This document shows positions 15,362 to 23,447 of a stretch of DNA of 55,150 nucleotides, one piece after another. Where the stretch lies: positions 1 through 55,150 of the forward strand of contig CANFHU010000019.1 in NCBI GenBank assembly GCA_947446925.1. The letters are read 5' to 3'. Numbering within the stretch: position 1 is the stretch's first letter; every line of letters begins with the position of its first letter. A model generated the notes under the pieces. It was not told where the DNA came from. It worked only from the letters and a program-made list of their open reading frames with translations, and did not search any database. Origin of the DNA: Flavobacteriia bacterium (GTDB lineage: Bacteria; Bacteroidota; Bacteroidia; Flavobacteriales_D; Crocinitomicaceae). Made by a program: the position numbers and the translations under genes.

Positions 15362-17395
15362 TTATTGCAACACAATCTTTTTGTTTTCTATAGATATGCC
15401 ATTAGAATCAACTATATGTAACACATATACCCCTTTTGCACCTAATGTTTTTAATGCAATTTCGGTTTTACTAGAAGTTACAGGTGCATTGTAAATTTGC
15501 TTTCCTTGTATATCTAAAATACGGTACGTATATCCTGCTAATGCTGGTGAATCAATAGCGTCAATAATCAACACATCCGATGTTGGATTTGGATAAACAG
15601 TAATGTTTGTTACAGTATTTGCTTTAATTCCTGTGGTTAATTGGAAGTGTATTTTCAAGATACTAACGGTGTCATTTATGGTAATTTTTGTGGTAATTGT
15701 ATCATACTTTGTTATTGTATTTATAACTTTTACTGTATCATATTTTGTTACGCTACAAACATTTCCTACGGTATCTGCTACAATCGTTGTCTTACTAGCC
15801 GAACCACTACATCCTTGTGGGCTTGTGTAATTATAAGTAATTGTTTTCTTACCTAATTTCAAAGTTGCTGGATTAAACGAAGAACCTATTACGCCTTCTC
15901 CACCATAACTACCACCAGTAGGATTTCCAACTAGTTGAATAGGAGAACTTGTTTTTATTGTGTATGCACTTAAGGAGTTTAGTGAAACACTTGGATTTGC
16001 GTTTACGGTTACAGTTTGATTAGCAGATGCTTGACAACCAAAACTATTAAATACATTTACTGTGAACGTTCCAGATTGATTTACAGAAATAGAGGTAGCA
16101 GAAGAACCTGTATTCCATTGGTAACTAGTACCTCCATTTGCCACTAAATTTACAAAACCACCTTGGCAGAATGTGGTATTACCTTGAGGAATTATACTTG
16201 CTGTTGGCAATGGATTTACTGTAATTGCTGTATTATTACTTGTTGAACTACATCCATTACTTGTAATTGTTAAGGAATAATCTCCTGTTTGGTTAACAGT
16301 AATAGATTTACTTGTTGCACCTGTACTCCATAAGTAACTTCCGTTTCCTTGTGCGCTTAGTGTAATACTATTTCCTTGACAAAACGTTGTATTTCCGGAT
16401 GTTTGAACGATTGAAGAAGGGTATTGATTTACGCTTACTGCTGTTGCTGATGACGTAGTATTACATGTCCCATCAATTACTTTTACCGTATAATTTCCAG
16501 AAGTAGATGCATTATATATGCTTGATGTAGCTCCGTTAATGATGTTTCCATTGTTATACCACTCATACGTATAATTTGCACCAGTAGACGCGTTAAGATT
16601 TACAGAACCTCCTTGACAAAAAGTTGTGGTAGATTGTGGTGTGATACTTGCAATAGGGTCAGTGCAAGATTTAGCTGAATATAAAGCTGTAATTTCTTCT
16701 TGTGTTAATGCGCGATTATAAATAGCAATATCATCTAATAATCCTGATAATAATTGAAATCCACCACAAGAGCCAAAACGTAAATCTGAATTCGTATTTA
16801 TTAAATTGTTAATTGAAGTAAATTTGAGTTGTCCTATTAAAGTTCCATCTATATATAATAAATCCGTCATTAAATTTATGTTACGAATTAAAATAACTTG
16901 GTGCCATTGATTATTATTATATGAATTAGTTGATGTGATTTGATTTCCTATTCTATTGGCTGGAAATTCTAAACCACCTACTTTGTATTTTCCTAAAAAA
17001 CCTAAACCCCACCCAGAATTTGATATACAATTATCATATCTAATAAACATACCAGCATCATTTAAATTTGTTGTTGATGTAGAATTTGTTTTAAACCATG
17101 TTACTGCTGAAAATGATTGTTGACCAAAAGCAGCTAATGAAGAATTACTTATTTTTATATAATTCGTTAAACCATCAAAACTATACGCATTATTTGTTTG
17201 ACCAAATCTATCACTCGTCAAAGTTGCTCCATTCACCGTACCATGATTCCCATTCCCACTTTCATCATTGGCATTCCCATTAAAAGGCCACCAGCCAACC
17301 AAACCATTCGTTGGAACATAATTCGGGACATTTTGTGCAATTAAATTTGTAGCAAAAAGCAATGCTACAATTAATCTCATGTAATTTTTTTTCAT
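15362..17395 (-). CDS. LamG and Ig-like domain surface protein with T9SS type A sorting domain
   Basis: The 677-residue product has a signal peptide (first 20 residues). A LamG/concanavalin-like domain follows (about 30-235), opening with GLVGWWPFNGNANDESG, a stretch very common in Bacteroidota surface proteins. Next are three or so Ig/PKD-like repeats of about 80 residues, each carrying a TTFCQGGSVNL-type or NTTFCQGNSITL motif (about 255-480). A Thr/Asp-rich linker (VTKYDTVKVINTITKYDT) leads to a type A sorting domain: VYPNPTSDVLII, then IQGKQIY, and a final IENKKIVLQ. It should be exported and displayed or released by the T9SS, with an adhesive or glycan-binding role possible. Its promoter region is the unusual 388-base gap to the right. 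Confidence 0.9.
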   Translation of the reverse strand: MKKNYMRLIVALLFATNLIAQNVPNYVPTNGLVGWWPFNGNANDESGNGNHGTVNGATLTSDRFGQTNNAYSFDGLTNYIKISNSSLAAFGQQSFSAVTWFKTNSTSTTNLNDAGMFIRYDNCISNSGWGLGFLGKYKVGGLEFPANRIGNQITSTNSYNNNQWHQVILIRNINLMTDLLYIDGTLIGQLKFTSINNLINTNSDLRFGSCGGFQLLSGLLDDIAIYNRALTQEEITALYSAKSCTDPIASITPQSTTTFCQGGSVNLNASTGANYTYEWYNNGNIINGATSSIYNASTSGNYTVKVIDGTCNTTSSATAVSVNQYPSSIVQTSGNTTFCQGNSITLSAQGNGSYLWSTGATSKSITVNQTGDYSLTITSNGCSSTSNNTAITVNPLPTASIIPQGNTTFCQGGFVNLVANGGTSYQWNTGSSATSISVNQSGTFTVNVFNSFGCQASANQTVTVNANPSVSLNSLSAYTIKTSSPIQLVGNPTGGSYGGEGVIGSSFNPATLKLGKKTITYNYTSPQGCSGSASKTTIVADTVGNVCSVTKYDTVKVINTITKYDTITTKITINDTVSILKIHFQLTTGIKANTVTNITVYPNPTSDVLIIDAIDSPALAGYTYRILDIQGKQIYNAPVTSSKTEIALKTLGAKGVYVLHIVDSNGISIENKKIVLQ

Positions 17396-17783
17396 ACCTC
17401 ATTTATTTTGTTTACCCGTCCCTAAGTAGTTATAAGTAAAATAAAAAAAGCGTGGGACTGTTGCAATACTTGTAAAAGAGGGAGTCGAAGCCCTGTACAC
17501 AAAGTAAAGCAACGCCCACGCCTATGGCATGAGCGTTTAACTCTAACTTCCCTGTGTACATTGAATTTTCGACTTTTCTTTTACAGGCAGTTTAGCAAAC
17601 GCTAATTTTTCTAATAAATCACTCTCGTTTGAGATTAGCACAAACTTACTTGAAATTGGCTTATTCGTCAAATAAAATTTTCTGTTTTTTCTAAAATTGA
17701 TAGGTTTATTTTTATAAATAATTTGTTTGTGTACCTAGAATCTACTATTATCGTACCTTTAAGTCAAATAAAAGAATAAGGCA
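17396..17783. other. 388-base gap between divergent genes, with a structured element
   Basis: No credible coding frame is present. The left part (17450-17585) holds interlocking inverted repeats, described separately. The right part (17600-17783) is AT-rich. A weak promoter-like pair for the transporter gene lies there: TTG at 17727-17729 and TACCTTTA at 17754-17761, separated by 24 bases, which is slightly too long. The leader of the T9SS protein gene must also start within this gap on the other strand. Confidence 0.6.
17450..17585 (-). other. Pseudoknot-capable structured element, possible ncRNA or mobile repeat
   Basis: Four pairs of arms can be read directly. GCGTGGG plus GTTGC (17450-17456, 17460-17464) pairs with 17509-17521. 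TGTAAAAGA (17471-17479) pairs with 17577-17585. GTCGAA (17484-17489) pairs with 17568-17573. TGTACAC (17494-17500) pairs with 17554-17560. The last three nest as one long stem, while the first crosses them, so the fold would be a pseudoknot. On the minus strand the GCGTGGG hairpin runs straight into a T run, like a terminator. The region is more GC-rich than its surroundings. I know no family that matches; a decayed repeat element is the main alternative. Confidence 0.45.
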
Positions 17784-18485
17784 ATGCTAGATATCGATAA
17801 CTACCTGGATAATCATTACATACATAGAAGTAATTGGCTACGTGCAGCTGTGTTAGGTGCAAACGATGGTATTCTTTCTATAACAAGTATTGCTATTGGT
17901 ATTGCTGCAGCGAGTAATTCGCGTGAACCGATTGTGTTAGCTACCATTGCTGGCCTAGTTGCTGGTGCATTGGCAATGGCTGCCGGAGAATATGTGTCGG
18001 TAAGTTCCCAAATGGATACCGAAAAAGCAGATATCGCCCGAGAAGCACAAGAATTAGAAGATATGCCGGAAGAAGAATTACAAATTCTAGCAACCATCTA
18101 CGAACAAAGAGGATTGTCCAAAGAAACTGCTATGCAAGTAGCCATCGAACTTACTGCAAAAGATGCTTTAGCTGCACATGTCCGCGATGAATTAGGAATC
18201 AATGAAATTTCGCAAGCAAATCCTATTCAAGCTGCATTGGCTTCTGGTGCTGCATTTACACTCGGTGGAGTTTTGCCTTTGCTAGTTGTGCTTTTTTCAC
18301 CAATAAAAGGAATGGAATATGCCTTATACGGGTCTTCAATCCTCTTTTTAATCTTACTTGGTACCATTGCTGCAAAAACAGGTGGTTCCAGCATTAAAAA
18401 AGCAATTTTCCGTATCACCATTTGGGGCACCCTCGCAATGGGTCTTACGGCACTTGTAGGTTACATCTTCGGTGTTAATGTTTAA
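17784..18485 (+). CDS. VIT1/CCC1-family iron/manganese transporter
   Basis: The 233-residue integral membrane protein matches the VIT1/CCC1 family, which moves Fe2+ or Mn2+ across a membrane. The typical N-terminal HYIHRSNWLRAAVLGANDGI block precedes the first helix. It is followed by IAAASNSREPIVLATIAGLV and the conserved GEYVSVSSQMDTEKAD segment. A soluble charged domain (about 75-135, with EELQILATIYEQRGLSKETA) follows, as in the family's metal-binding helices, and then three C-terminal helices. The length is normal. It stands alone between divergent and convergent genes. A role in metal export or detoxification is likely, but which metal cannot be told. Confidence 0.92.
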   Translation: MLDIDNYLDNHYIHRSNWLRAAVLGANDGILSITSIAIGIAAASNSREPIVLATIAGLVAGALAMAAGEYVSVSSQMDTEKADIAREAQELEDMPEEELQILATIYEQRGLSKETAMQVAIELTAKDALAAHVRDELGINEISQANPIQAALASGAAFTLGGVLPLLVVLFSPIKGMEYALYGSSILFLILLGTIAAKTGGSSIKKAIFRITIWGTLAMGLTALVGYIFGVNV

Positions 18486-18488
18486 TTT

Positions 18489-18540
18489 GTCAATCTACAA
18501 TCTGTAATTTATCAATCTGCAATTTGTAATCTGCCAATCT
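18489..18540. repeat. Dispersed repeat A, copy 1 (AATCTGTAATCTGCC type)
   Basis: This stretch is built of degenerate tandem units around CAATCTGTAAT and CAATCTGCAAT, ending CTGCCAATCT. The same unit family recurs at 28154-28232 and 29393-29479, always between genes and in the same orientation. It starts 3 bases after the transporter stop codon. It is not a terminator hairpin. Confidence 0.7.
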
Positions 18541-18553
18541 ATTCTCTTCTCAA

Positions 18554-18587
18554 CCCGTCACTTCGTCACTCGTCTCCCGTCACTCGT
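18554..18587. repeat. Dispersed repeat B, copy 1 (CGTCACTT units)
   Basis: Degenerate 7-8-base units of the form CGTCACTT/CGTCACT/CGTCTCCC follow repeat A in the same order as at 29498-29529. The stop codon and last six residues (RVTGDE) of the ligase-family gene on the minus strand are read from these units. Confidence 0.65.
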
Positions 18588-19993
18588 TTCTCCATCACCA
18601 CAATACACGCGCATATCGTAAAAATCGGTACACATGCTTTATCGGTATCTAAGTAATTGTTAAGTATTCCATGTACGAAATACGTTACCAAAGCTAATAG
18701 CATGCATAGTAATAATACGCGCATCTCGCGATCTCCATCGCCCCAACGGTTGTATAAGGTAATTCCTTTGTAAAAGATTGTACCAATTAACAATAAGGTC
18801 GTCAACAAGCCAAAGACTCCCATTTCCGATAATGGCCCTAAATATTCACTGTGCGCATTTCCACCATCCCCAAAATTGGTAGAAATAATCGTCAAATTTT
18901 CTGGTTTCTGAAAGCGTGCATATTCAAAAGCGTAGGTTCCTGGACCAAATCCAAAAATAGGACGTTCTTCAAACATGGAGATAGCACACGACCAGCGATT
19001 TAAACGCTCCAAATTGGAAGCATCCGTGGTAACATTTGCTGCACTTTCCAAACGTTTTCCAAAATCTTCTGTTGTATGTTCGGATTTATTTTTGGCTAAT
19101 GCAAATTGAATTTCGGTCCAAGAGAGAGCCAATACCACAACCAAACTGATAACAGTGAATAGAATGTACTTAAATTTTATTTTAAAAGCGATTAATAACC
19201 AAACTCCACCTGCAGCAACAATACTTAACCAGGCAGCACGGGTATAGGAAAAATACAAACCTGTTAAATTGATTACTAACAATACTAATAAAATAACTTG
19301 GGTAAATAAATCGTGCTTTTTGGAGAAGTATAATCCTAAAAGAAATGGAAAAATTAATGCGACTGCTGCGCCATAAATAGTGTGGTCCCGAAAAAATGGA
19401 TCCATTACCCAATGACTTTGTTTTTCCGCAAAACCATACCCAGCATGCTTAATGACGGTGTAAACAATCACAATGCACATAGATACACTATAGAGCCACA
19501 AAAATGAACGGATATACCGTTTGTTTTGAAAAATGTGTGCACCAAAACCAATTAATGGAACTACATACCAAAGTTTTACCAATAAAAATTTAAAAGAGAC
19601 TAGGGGATGTGTACTCATGCAAGCACTAATAAAAATCCAAGCTAAATAGATACCAATAGCCCAAACAATTTCGTTTTTAAAAACAAATGCGGGGATAAAA
19701 TTTGTCCGCAATTGATACATAATCACGAGTAATAGTAGTCCAAATAACAAAGGTTCAGTTGGGATATATAAACCGACACTCGTTACAAATTCCTCAATGT
19801 TTATACTTAATGGAGTTGCAAACAGGATAAATAGAAATACATATTTGGTGTGATAAATGGATATGTATATAATAAGAAGGGCAATTGGTGTAAAAAAGTA
19901 AAACCAATTTTCTACATAAAAAGCAACTAGAGAAAATAGTATAAATAAACTACCACCGATAATTGCGAATAAATTGGATTTAATCGTTTGCAC
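18566..19993 (-). CDS. O-antigen ligase (WaaL/Wzy_C) family membrane protein
   Basis: The 475-residue protein has about ten to twelve hydrophobic helices and a large periplasmic loop holding the family hallmark: RLNRWSCAISMFEERPIFGF, then GPGTYAFEYA and NAHSEYLGPLSEMG. These proteins join a finished glycan to a lipid or protein carrier, or polymerise O-units, on the periplasmic face of the inner membrane. The start codon is GTG (19993) and overlaps the stop of the upstream chain-length-like gene by one base (TAGTG), implying coupled translation. The 3' end runs into repeat B, which gives it a tail of RVTGDE. Ligase versus polymerase cannot be separated here. Confidence 0.87.
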   Translation of the reverse strand: MQTIKSNLFAIIGGSLFILFSLVAFYVENWFYFFTPIALLIIYISIYHTKYVFLFILFATPLSINIEEFVTSVGLYIPTEPLLFGLLLLVIMYQLRTNFIPAFVFKNEIVWAIGIYLAWIFISACMSTHPLVSFKFLLVKLWYVVPLIGFGAHIFQNKRYIRSFLWLYSVSMCIVIVYTVIKHAGYGFAEKQSHWVMDPFFRDHTIYGAAVALIFPFLLGLYFSKKHDLFTQVILLVLLVINLTGLYFSYTRAAWLSIVAAGGVWLLIAFKIKFKYILFTVISLVVVLALSWTEIQFALAKNKSEHTTEDFGKRLESAANVTTDASNLERLNRWSCAISMFEERPIFGFGPGTYAFEYARFQKPENLTIISTNFGDGGNAHSEYLGPLSEMGVFGLLTTLLLIGTIFYKGITLYNRWGDGDREMRVLLLCMLLALVTYFVHGILNNYLDTDKACVPIFTICACIVVMEKRVTGDE

Positions 19994-20985
19994 TAGGAAA
20001 CTTTTCTGAGTTCTTGGATACGTTCTTGTAACAAGAGTAAAAAGATCATTAATAATAGGGTAGAAAGCGTTGAAATAAGAACAATCACTGATTTTTTTGG
20101 TTTTTCTTTCTTATCTGCTTTCACTGCTCGTTCCACAACAAATTTGTGACTAAAATTGGCATTTGCATCTGATTCTGCCTGGTCATACGCGGTTTCAAAT
20201 TCTGCTAATTTTGTCATTTTTTCATCTCGCATCATCGATAAACCATCAAATTCTGCCCCATGTTTTACATTCACATCAATTTGTTTACGGAAATAACGTC
20301 TATCTTCTTTGCCTTTTGCTTCATTATATGCTTGAAAAAGTGTTGCACGACCTTCATCCGTTACCACGCCAATAGAACTTAAACTATCCAAACGATTTAA
20401 GATGATTTTGATATCCTGTTCGATGAGTTCTTTTTCCCTTTTATTAATTTCATAGGCTGGAATTGTTCTAGCCTTGATCATTTCATTTTTTACCGTATCG
20501 ATGAGGTCTACAATTTTGTTTGCCATTGCTGCTGCTTTGGAAGCATCTTTATCTAATACATCTATTTGAATAGAACCGTAACGAGTTCGGGTAAAACTAA
20601 AATGTCCTGCATATTGTTCGCCTAACTTATGGTTCTTATATGGGTCTGTCTCTTTAATTTCGTAATGTTTCATTAATCCAAACTGCTTCACGATACGATC
20701 GCGAATTTGAGCGGATTGTAATATCTGGATCATTTGTTCGGCTTGTTCTTCTTCCCCAAAATCCATCGAAGAAGCCTTTGCATTTCGTTGTTCAGAGAAG
20801 GAAACGGAACTTGTAGCAGTTGGAAAAACAATTGCCGTGGATAAATATTCAGGGGTGATAAAAAACGAAATTATTAAGGATGCGAATGCCCCAACAAGGG
20901 TTACCAAACTGATTAATTTGCGCTTTTTCCAGATAAATTGAACGATATTTTCTTTTTGTATAATCGTATCTAATTGTTGTTCCAT
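19993..20985 (-). CDS. Wzz-type polysaccharide chain-length determinant-like protein
   Basis: The 330-residue protein has the two-helix layout of polysaccharide co-polymerases. A short cytoplasmic N-terminus precedes a first membrane helix (LISLVTLVGAFASLIISFFI, about 28-47). A periplasmic coiled-coil domain of about 240 residues follows, then a second helix near the C-terminus (VIVLISTLSTLLLMIFLLLL). The segment ITPEYLSTAIVFPTA after the first helix is the usual Wzz beta-strand start. The GNVR/tyrosine kinase part is absent. Such proteins set the length of surface glycans. It is directly coupled to the ligase-family gene downstream, so the pair probably acts on the same polymer. Confidence 0.85.
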   Translation of the reverse strand: MEQQLDTIIQKENIVQFIWKKRKLISLVTLVGAFASLIISFFITPEYLSTAIVFPTATSSVSFSEQRNAKASSMDFGEEEQAEQMIQILQSAQIRDRIVKQFGLMKHYEIKETDPYKNHKLGEQYAGHFSFTRTRYGSIQIDVLDKDASKAAAMANKIVDLIDTVKNEMIKARTIPAYEINKREKELIEQDIKIILNRLDSLSSIGVVTDEGRATLFQAYNEAKGKEDRRYFRKQIDVNVKHGAEFDGLSMMRDEKMTKLAEFETAYDQAESDANANFSHKFVVERAVKADKKEKPKKSVIVLISTLSTLLLMIFLLLLQERIQELRKVS

Positions 20986-21095
20986 AATCTTAAAATTGAA
21001 CCCTATAACGTATAACTTGCAAATATATTGTATTATACGCTAATGTTGGAAAGTACTTCTATATTAGTCTATTTTTGTTTTGTGAAAAAATAGGT

Positions 21096-21716
21096 TTAAC
21101 GAAAAACGCGCCATTTATTTTTCAAGGTCGACATACGATAATCATCCAATAATTCCGTGATGTTTTTGTCTAAGAATTTCTTTTGTAATTTATAGGTTCC
21201 CTTACCCATTTTGTAATCTAATTCATCTTCAAAAATGGGGACAATCGCTAAAAATTCAATGGTTTTGTCATTGATTTCTAATGGTTTTAATTCTTCGGAG
21301 AAATAAGTCGGTGTATTTAATAAAAAATATTTTTGCTGCATTGTTGGGGAAATTGCTTCCGCAGGATGTCCATTCGGAAACGTATGCCCAACACCATACC
21401 AAGTTTGTTTTTCTACTAAATAGCGTGCAAGTTTCTGTATCCATGGTTTTACCCATCGCATTGCAGGATTGTCAATATCCTTTAAATCCCAATAACTTGG
21501 TAAACAAAAATATAGTTCGATATGTTGAAGTGTCTTGTATTTTTCTGGTACAGGTTGTTCGTATTCGGATAGACCACTAGTCATTAAGATTTGAATAGGC
21601 GAACGTTTTACGGTGGAAATTAATAGTAAATCGATATCCGAATCGGCTTGCTTTTCCAACAAGGTGATTTGTGCATTCGGAAATCGAACTTGTAGGTTTT
21701 GTTCTAGTTCAGTCAT
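21096..21716 (-). CDS. Suppressor of fused (SUFU) domain protein
   Basis: The 206-residue protein looks like a bacterial member of the SUFU superfamily. The recognisable parts are ILMTSGLSEYEQPVPEKYKT (about 44-63) and LQHIELYFCLPSYWDL (64-79), followed by the W-x-KPWIQKLARYLVE stretch and a GHTFPNG motif near 124-130. There is no signal peptide or membrane segment, so it is cytoplasmic. The animal homologue is a Hedgehog pathway regulator, but bacterial members are mostly uncharacterised and some act as toxin-immunity proteins. No toxin gene is adjacent. I regard the fold as likely and the role as unknown. Confidence 0.75.
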   Translation of the reverse strand: MTELEQNLQVRFPNAQITLLEKQADSDIDLLLISTVKRSPIQILMTSGLSEYEQPVPEKYKTLQHIELYFCLPSYWDLKDIDNPAMRWVKPWIQKLARYLVEKQTWYGVGHTFPNGHPAEAISPTMQQKYFLLNTPTYFSEELKPLEINDKTIEFLAIVPIFEDELDYKMGKGTYKLQKKFLDKNITELLDDYRMSTLKNKWRVFR

Positions 21717-21745
21717 GACACAAAGATAAGATTTATAACATAAAA

Positions 21746-21773
21746 AAAGCCTGACGAATAATCGTCAGGCTTT
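21746..21773 (-). terminator. rplY terminator
   Basis: A perfect 12-bp stem (AAAGCCTGACGA, 21746-21757, with 21762-21773) around a 4-base loop ends, on the minus strand, in a run of T. It lies 20 bases beyond the rplY stop codon, at the proper place to end a prs-rplY transcript. Confidence 0.85.
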
Positions 21774-21793
21774 CAATTCTAAAAAGATATTTC

Positions 21794-22381
21794 TTATTCT
21801 TCGTCTTCGTCATCATCACCGTCAGAACCTTTTGCAGCTCCTCTTGCCATTTTAACGGAAACAACTACTGCGTTAGCAGGCTCCAAGAAAGATAAACCAT
21901 TCGCTTCGATTTGTCCTACACGAATAGATTGACCAATACGTAATTTTGCAATATCAATAGTTACAGCATCTGGTAAAGCACTTGGTAAAGCAAATACGGT
22001 CAAACGACGGAATACTTGTAATAATTTACCCCCTGCTAATACACCACGAGATGCACCTGTTAAACGAACTGGTAATGCAACTTTAACTGGTTTAGCTTCG
22101 TTTAACTCGTAGAAATCTACGTGTTTTACTTTTCCATTTAAATTATCTTGTTGGATATCTTTGATGATCGCTTTCGCTGTTCTTCCTTCAACATCTAAAT
22201 CAACTTGATACACTTCTGGAGTGAACACTAATTTTTCAACGTCAATTCTGCGAGCTGAAAAGTGAACTTGCGTTCCTTGTCCATAAAGTACACATGGTAC
22301 TCTCTCTTCTCTGCGAAGTGCTGCAGCATCTTTCTTCCCTACGTTTGCTCTCAACAAACCGCTCAATTTTGATACTTTCAT
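21794..22381 (-). CDS. rplY: Ribosomal protein L25, CTC/TL5 form
   Basis: L25 binds 5S rRNA in the large subunit. The 195-residue form has the L25 beta-barrel first (EERVPCVLYGQGTQVHFSAR, VDFYELNEAKPVKVALPVRL) and then the extra C-terminal TL5/CTC domain (SALPDAVTIDIAKLRIGQSI). It finishes with an acidic tail (SDGDDDEDEE). That length agrees with the general stress protein CTC type and not with the 94-residue E. coli form. It is 23 bases downstream of prs on the same strand, a pairing seen in many bacteria, and a strong hairpin follows. Confidence 0.95.
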   Translation of the reverse strand: MKVSKLSGLLRANVGKKDAAALRREERVPCVLYGQGTQVHFSARRIDVEKLVFTPEVYQVDLDVEGRTAKAIIKDIQQDNLNGKVKHVDFYELNEAKPVKVALPVRLTGASRGVLAGGKLLQVFRRLTVFALPSALPDAVTIDIAKLRIGQSIRVGQIEANGLSFLEPANAVVVSVKMARGAAKGSDGDDDEDEE

Positions 22382-22404
22382 TTGTTTTATTTTTGATTAT
22401 TAGA

Positions 22405-23343
22405 TTACGAAATTACAAATAAATCACTAATTGACTTGTTTGTTACTAAACTTTTAATAACATCTGCAAACAATTCGTCAACTGGTAATACTCTTATTTT
22501 GTCAGAATGTCTCTTTAATGGTATGGTATCCGTTACGATTAATTCTGTAATTTTTGAATTTTCAATACGCTCATATGCCGGCCCAGACAAGATAGCATGT
22601 GTACAAAATGCACGAACACTTTTAGCACCTTTCTCGATAAATAAATCAGCCGCAGTTGTCAATGTCCCAGCAGTATCACACATGTCATCCACAAGGATTA
22701 CATCTTTACCTGCAACATCCCCAATAACCGTCATCTCAGAAATTTCATTCGCTTTTTTACGGTTTTTGTGACACAATGCTAAACCGATATTTAAAACTTT
22801 AGCATACGAATTTGCTCGCTTAGCTCCTCCAGCATCTGGTGCAGCCATAATTAAGTTTCCAGTTTTGTTTAACTCGTGTAACTCTTTGTAGAAAATAGTA
22901 GATGCATATAAATGGTCTACTGGTACTTCAAAAAATCCTTGGATTTGCTCTGCGTGTAAGTCCATCGTTATTACACGGTCTACACCAGCAGCCATTAACA
23001 TATTTGCAACCAATTTGGCTCCAATTGCAACACGAGGCTTATCTTTTCTGTCTTGTCTTGCTAAACCAAAATAAGGTATAACTGCAATGATTTTACGTGC
23101 AGACGCTCTTTTTGCAGCATCAACTAACAAGAGTAACTCAAATAAATTGTCACTTGGCGGCATCGTAGATTGTACGATAAATACATCCTGTCCACGAACA
23201 GTTTCTTCAAAGGATGGTTGAAACTCTCCATCGCTGAAATCTAAGACTTTAACATCTCCTAAAGTAGTACCATAGGAAGTTGCAATTCTTCCAGCTAAAT
23301 CTTTTGAAGCCCTTCCAGCAAATATTTTAACACCAATTGACAT
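22405..23343 (-). CDS. prs: Ribose-phosphate pyrophosphokinase
   Basis: PRPP synthetase transfers pyrophosphate from ATP to ribose 5-phosphate, giving PRPP for purine, pyrimidine, histidine and NAD synthesis. The 312-residue class I enzyme shows the expected sequence blocks. These are FSDGEFQPSFEETVRGQDVF (about 36-55), IPYFGLARQDRKDKPR (the flexible ATP loop), and DLHAEQIQGFF (metal and ATP contacts). It also has the PRPP-binding loop VDDMCDTAGTLTTAAD (about 218-233). The start at 23343 gives the usual short N-terminus. It is the first gene of an apparent prs-rplY operon with a TAACTTTG box upstream. Confidence 0.96.
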   Translation of the reverse strand: MSIGVKIFAGRASKDLAGRIATSYGTTLGDVKVLDFSDGEFQPSFEETVRGQDVFIVQSTMPPSDNLFELLLLVDAAKRASARKIIAVIPYFGLARQDRKDKPRVAIGAKLVANMLMAAGVDRVITMDLHAEQIQGFFEVPVDHLYASTIFYKELHELNKTGNLIMAAPDAGGAKRANSYAKVLNIGLALCHKNRKKANEISEMTVIGDVAGKDVILVDDMCDTAGTLTTAADLFIEKGAKSVRAFCTHAILSGPAYERIENSKITELIVTDTIPLKRHSDKIRVLPVDELFADVIKSLVTNKSISDLFVIS

Positions 23344-23365
23344 AAATTCTTCTATTTGAGATGGA

Positions 23366-23373
23366 CAAAGTTA
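23366..23373 (-). promoter_or_regulatory. Candidate -7 box for prs-rplY
   Basis: The minus strand reads TAACTTTG here, an exact TAnnTTTG match and the same octamer found upstream of queA. The start of transcription would be near 23360, giving a leader of roughly 15-20 bases. I see no TTG at a suitable distance for the -33 element. Confidence 0.45.
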
Positions 23374-23447
23374 ATATATTAATTTTAATTCTATGTTTGT
23401 ATTTTGTTTTTGGTTTTATTTATTAATGGCTATTTTTTTAAAAATAG

